From Aquihabitans sp. G128 (lineage in GTDB: Bacteria; Actinomycetota; Acidimicrobiia; Acidimicrobiales; Iamiaceae): a stretch of DNA of 64,000 nucleotides. The position numbers and the translations under genes were made by a program. How positions within the stretch are numbered: position 1 is the stretch's first letter; the number at the start of each line of letters is the position of its first letter. The notes below the pieces were generated by a model, which was given only the letters and a program-made list of their open reading frames with translations, was not told the origin of the DNA and made no database searches. The stretch is from positions 1,054,001 to 1,118,000 of the forward strand of contig NZ_CP077604.1 in assembly GCF_019048865.1 (NCBI RefSeq), written 5' to 3'. This document shows positions 63,228 to 64,000 of the stretch, in pieces.

Positions 63228-64000
63228 ATGGCTGCACAGGACCACGAAGACCAGCACGAGCACGAGCACCAGGCGGCGCACGAGCACGGCCACGTCCACC
63301 TCGACGAGGCCGACTGGGAGCGGTGGGCCGGGCAGGCGGAGCGGGAGGGCGAGGTGCTGCTCGACGTGGTGACGAAGGCGGCCAGCTGGGCCTCGGACCT
63401 GCGCGGCACCGCCGTCGGCCCCGTGCGCCACGTGGTCGACGTCGGCTCCGGGCCCGGGGTGGGCAGCTGCGAGCTGGCTCGGCTCTTCCCGGCCGCGACC
63501 GTGACCGCGGTCGACGGCTCACCGGCGATGCTGGAACGGGCTCGGGGGCGGGCCGAGCGGCTCGGGCTCGCCGAGCGGGTGACCACCCACCAGGCCGAGC
63601 TGCCCGATGGCTTGGAGGGGCTGGCTCCCGCCGACCTGGTCTGGGCGTCGATGTCCCTGCACCACGTGGGCGACGAGGTGGCCGCCCTCGCCGCGCTGCG
63701 GAGGCTCCTCGCGCCCGGCGGCCTGGTCGCCATCGCCGAGATCGCCGAGCCGCTGCGCGTCCTCCCCGACGACCTGGGGATCGGCCGGCCCGGCCTCGCC
63801 GATCGGCTCGACGCTGCCGGCTCCCGGTGGTTCGACGAGCTCCGCCGGGGGCTGCCGGGGGCCAAGGCCGCCAACTCGCTCCCGGCCTTGGTGGCCGACG
63901 CCGGCTTGCGCATCGTGGGATCCCGCATCGCCCAGGTCCGCCTCGACCCACCGCTCGCCGACGACGCCCGCCGCTTCGTGGCCGACACCGTCGACCGGTC
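63228..64000 (+). CDS. SAM-dependent methyltransferase with His/Glu-rich N-terminus (3' end outside window)
   Basis: The frame is open from ATG 63228 to the window edge (257 codons). The first 25 residues are rich in His, Glu, Asp and Gln (EDQHEHEHQAAHEHGHVHLD), which could bind metal. The class I methyltransferase core follows: motif I HVVDVGSGPGVGSCELARLF, the acidic loop VTAVDGSPAML and SMSLHHVGDE. It transfers a methyl group from S-adenosylmethionine to an unknown acceptor. No ribosome site is obvious. It is not preceded by a coupled gene. Confidence 0.85.
   Translation, partial: MAAQDHEDQHEHEHQAAHEHGHVHLDEADWERWAGQAEREGEVLLDVVTKAASWASDLRGTAVGPVRHVVDVGSGPGVGSCELARLFPAATVTAVDGSPAMLERARGRAERLGLAERVTTHQAELPDGLEGLAPADLVWASMSLHHVGDEVAALAALRRLLAPGGLVAIAEIAEPLRVLPDDLGIGRPGLADRLDAAGSRWFDELRRGLPGAKAANSLPALVADAGLRIVGSRIAQVRLDPPLADDARRFVADTVDR

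Overview
The window is high-GC, gene-dense DNA from an actinobacterium. Third codon positions are almost all G or C, starts are often GTG, and many genes overlap by ATGA/GTGA. The gene set fits Acidimicrobiia or a relative better than Streptomyces or Mycobacterium: a mitochondrial-type aconitase of about 758 aa, LCP and FHA cell-envelope proteins, a small deazaflavin (F420)-type oxidoreductase, tandem-RDD and rhomboid membrane proteins, a GAF-ANTAR regulator and many small lipoproteins. The lineage is inference from content, not from a marker gene. I saw no rRNA, tRNA, CRISPR array, prophage or insertion sequence.

Layout. 1-2.4 kb: the start of a biotin-carrier acyl-CoA carboxylase subunit, a four-copy 130-bp palindrome-rich tandem repeat, an ECF sigma factor and a divergent PIG-L deacetylase. 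2.4-9 kb: an esterase, a GH5 lipoprotein, a membrane GGDEF-EAL protein and a GntR regulator. 9-21 kb: aconitase, a coiled-coil protein, two paralogous lipoproteins, a HAD-acyltransferase fusion, a lipid-related family of unknown function, a TauE permease, a LysR regulator, citrate synthase, an RDD protein and a rhomboid. 21-27.6 kb: quinone reductase, acyl-CoA dehydrogenase, a GNAT-acyl-CoA-synthetase fusion and an RNB nuclease. 27.6-35 kb: ABM monooxygenase, FHA/LCP pair, M15 peptidase, HerA-like ATPase, SDR, and ribokinase divergent from a nucleoside hydrolase. 35-39 kb: a large sulfatase, a second tandem repeat (33-bp units) and a LuxR regulator. 39-44.4 kb: a GATase, a sensor kinase/regulator/DUF4097 operon, a kinase-like phosphotransferase and small enzymes. 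44.4-47.3 kb: a copper island (copA, a Met/His-tailed small protein, csoR and two operator-like palindromes). 47.3-54.5 kb: an NAD(P)-binding protein with an MFS transporter, a second GGDEF-EAL gene, an M13 peptidase, a VOC remnant and an ExoD-like protein. 54.6-64 kb: a PLP racemase with a DUF1611 protein (probable D-amino-acid metabolism), GH15, disulfide reductase with SDR, shikimate kinase, GAF-ANTAR, and a partial methyltransferase.

Themes. Two central TCA-cycle genes lie 6.5 kb apart. Nucleoside cleavage and ribose phosphorylation face each other across 31 bp. Copper sensing, export and a possible periplasmic copper ligand form one overlapping operon. Two unrelated genes, the sulfatase and the 370-aa lipid-related protein, share the palindrome TGACG-N3-CGTCA about 45 bp before their starts, which suggests a common repressor encoded elsewhere.

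Caution on sequence quality. Six coding regions (GH5, the phosphotransferase, the second GGDEF-EAL, M13, one SDR and a small conserved protein) are broken by single frame changes while the protein similarity continues cleanly in the next frame, and the RDD protein's N-terminus shows the same sign. The breaks sit in GC-rich runs. I regard most as likely sequence errors, so these genes are annotated across the break.
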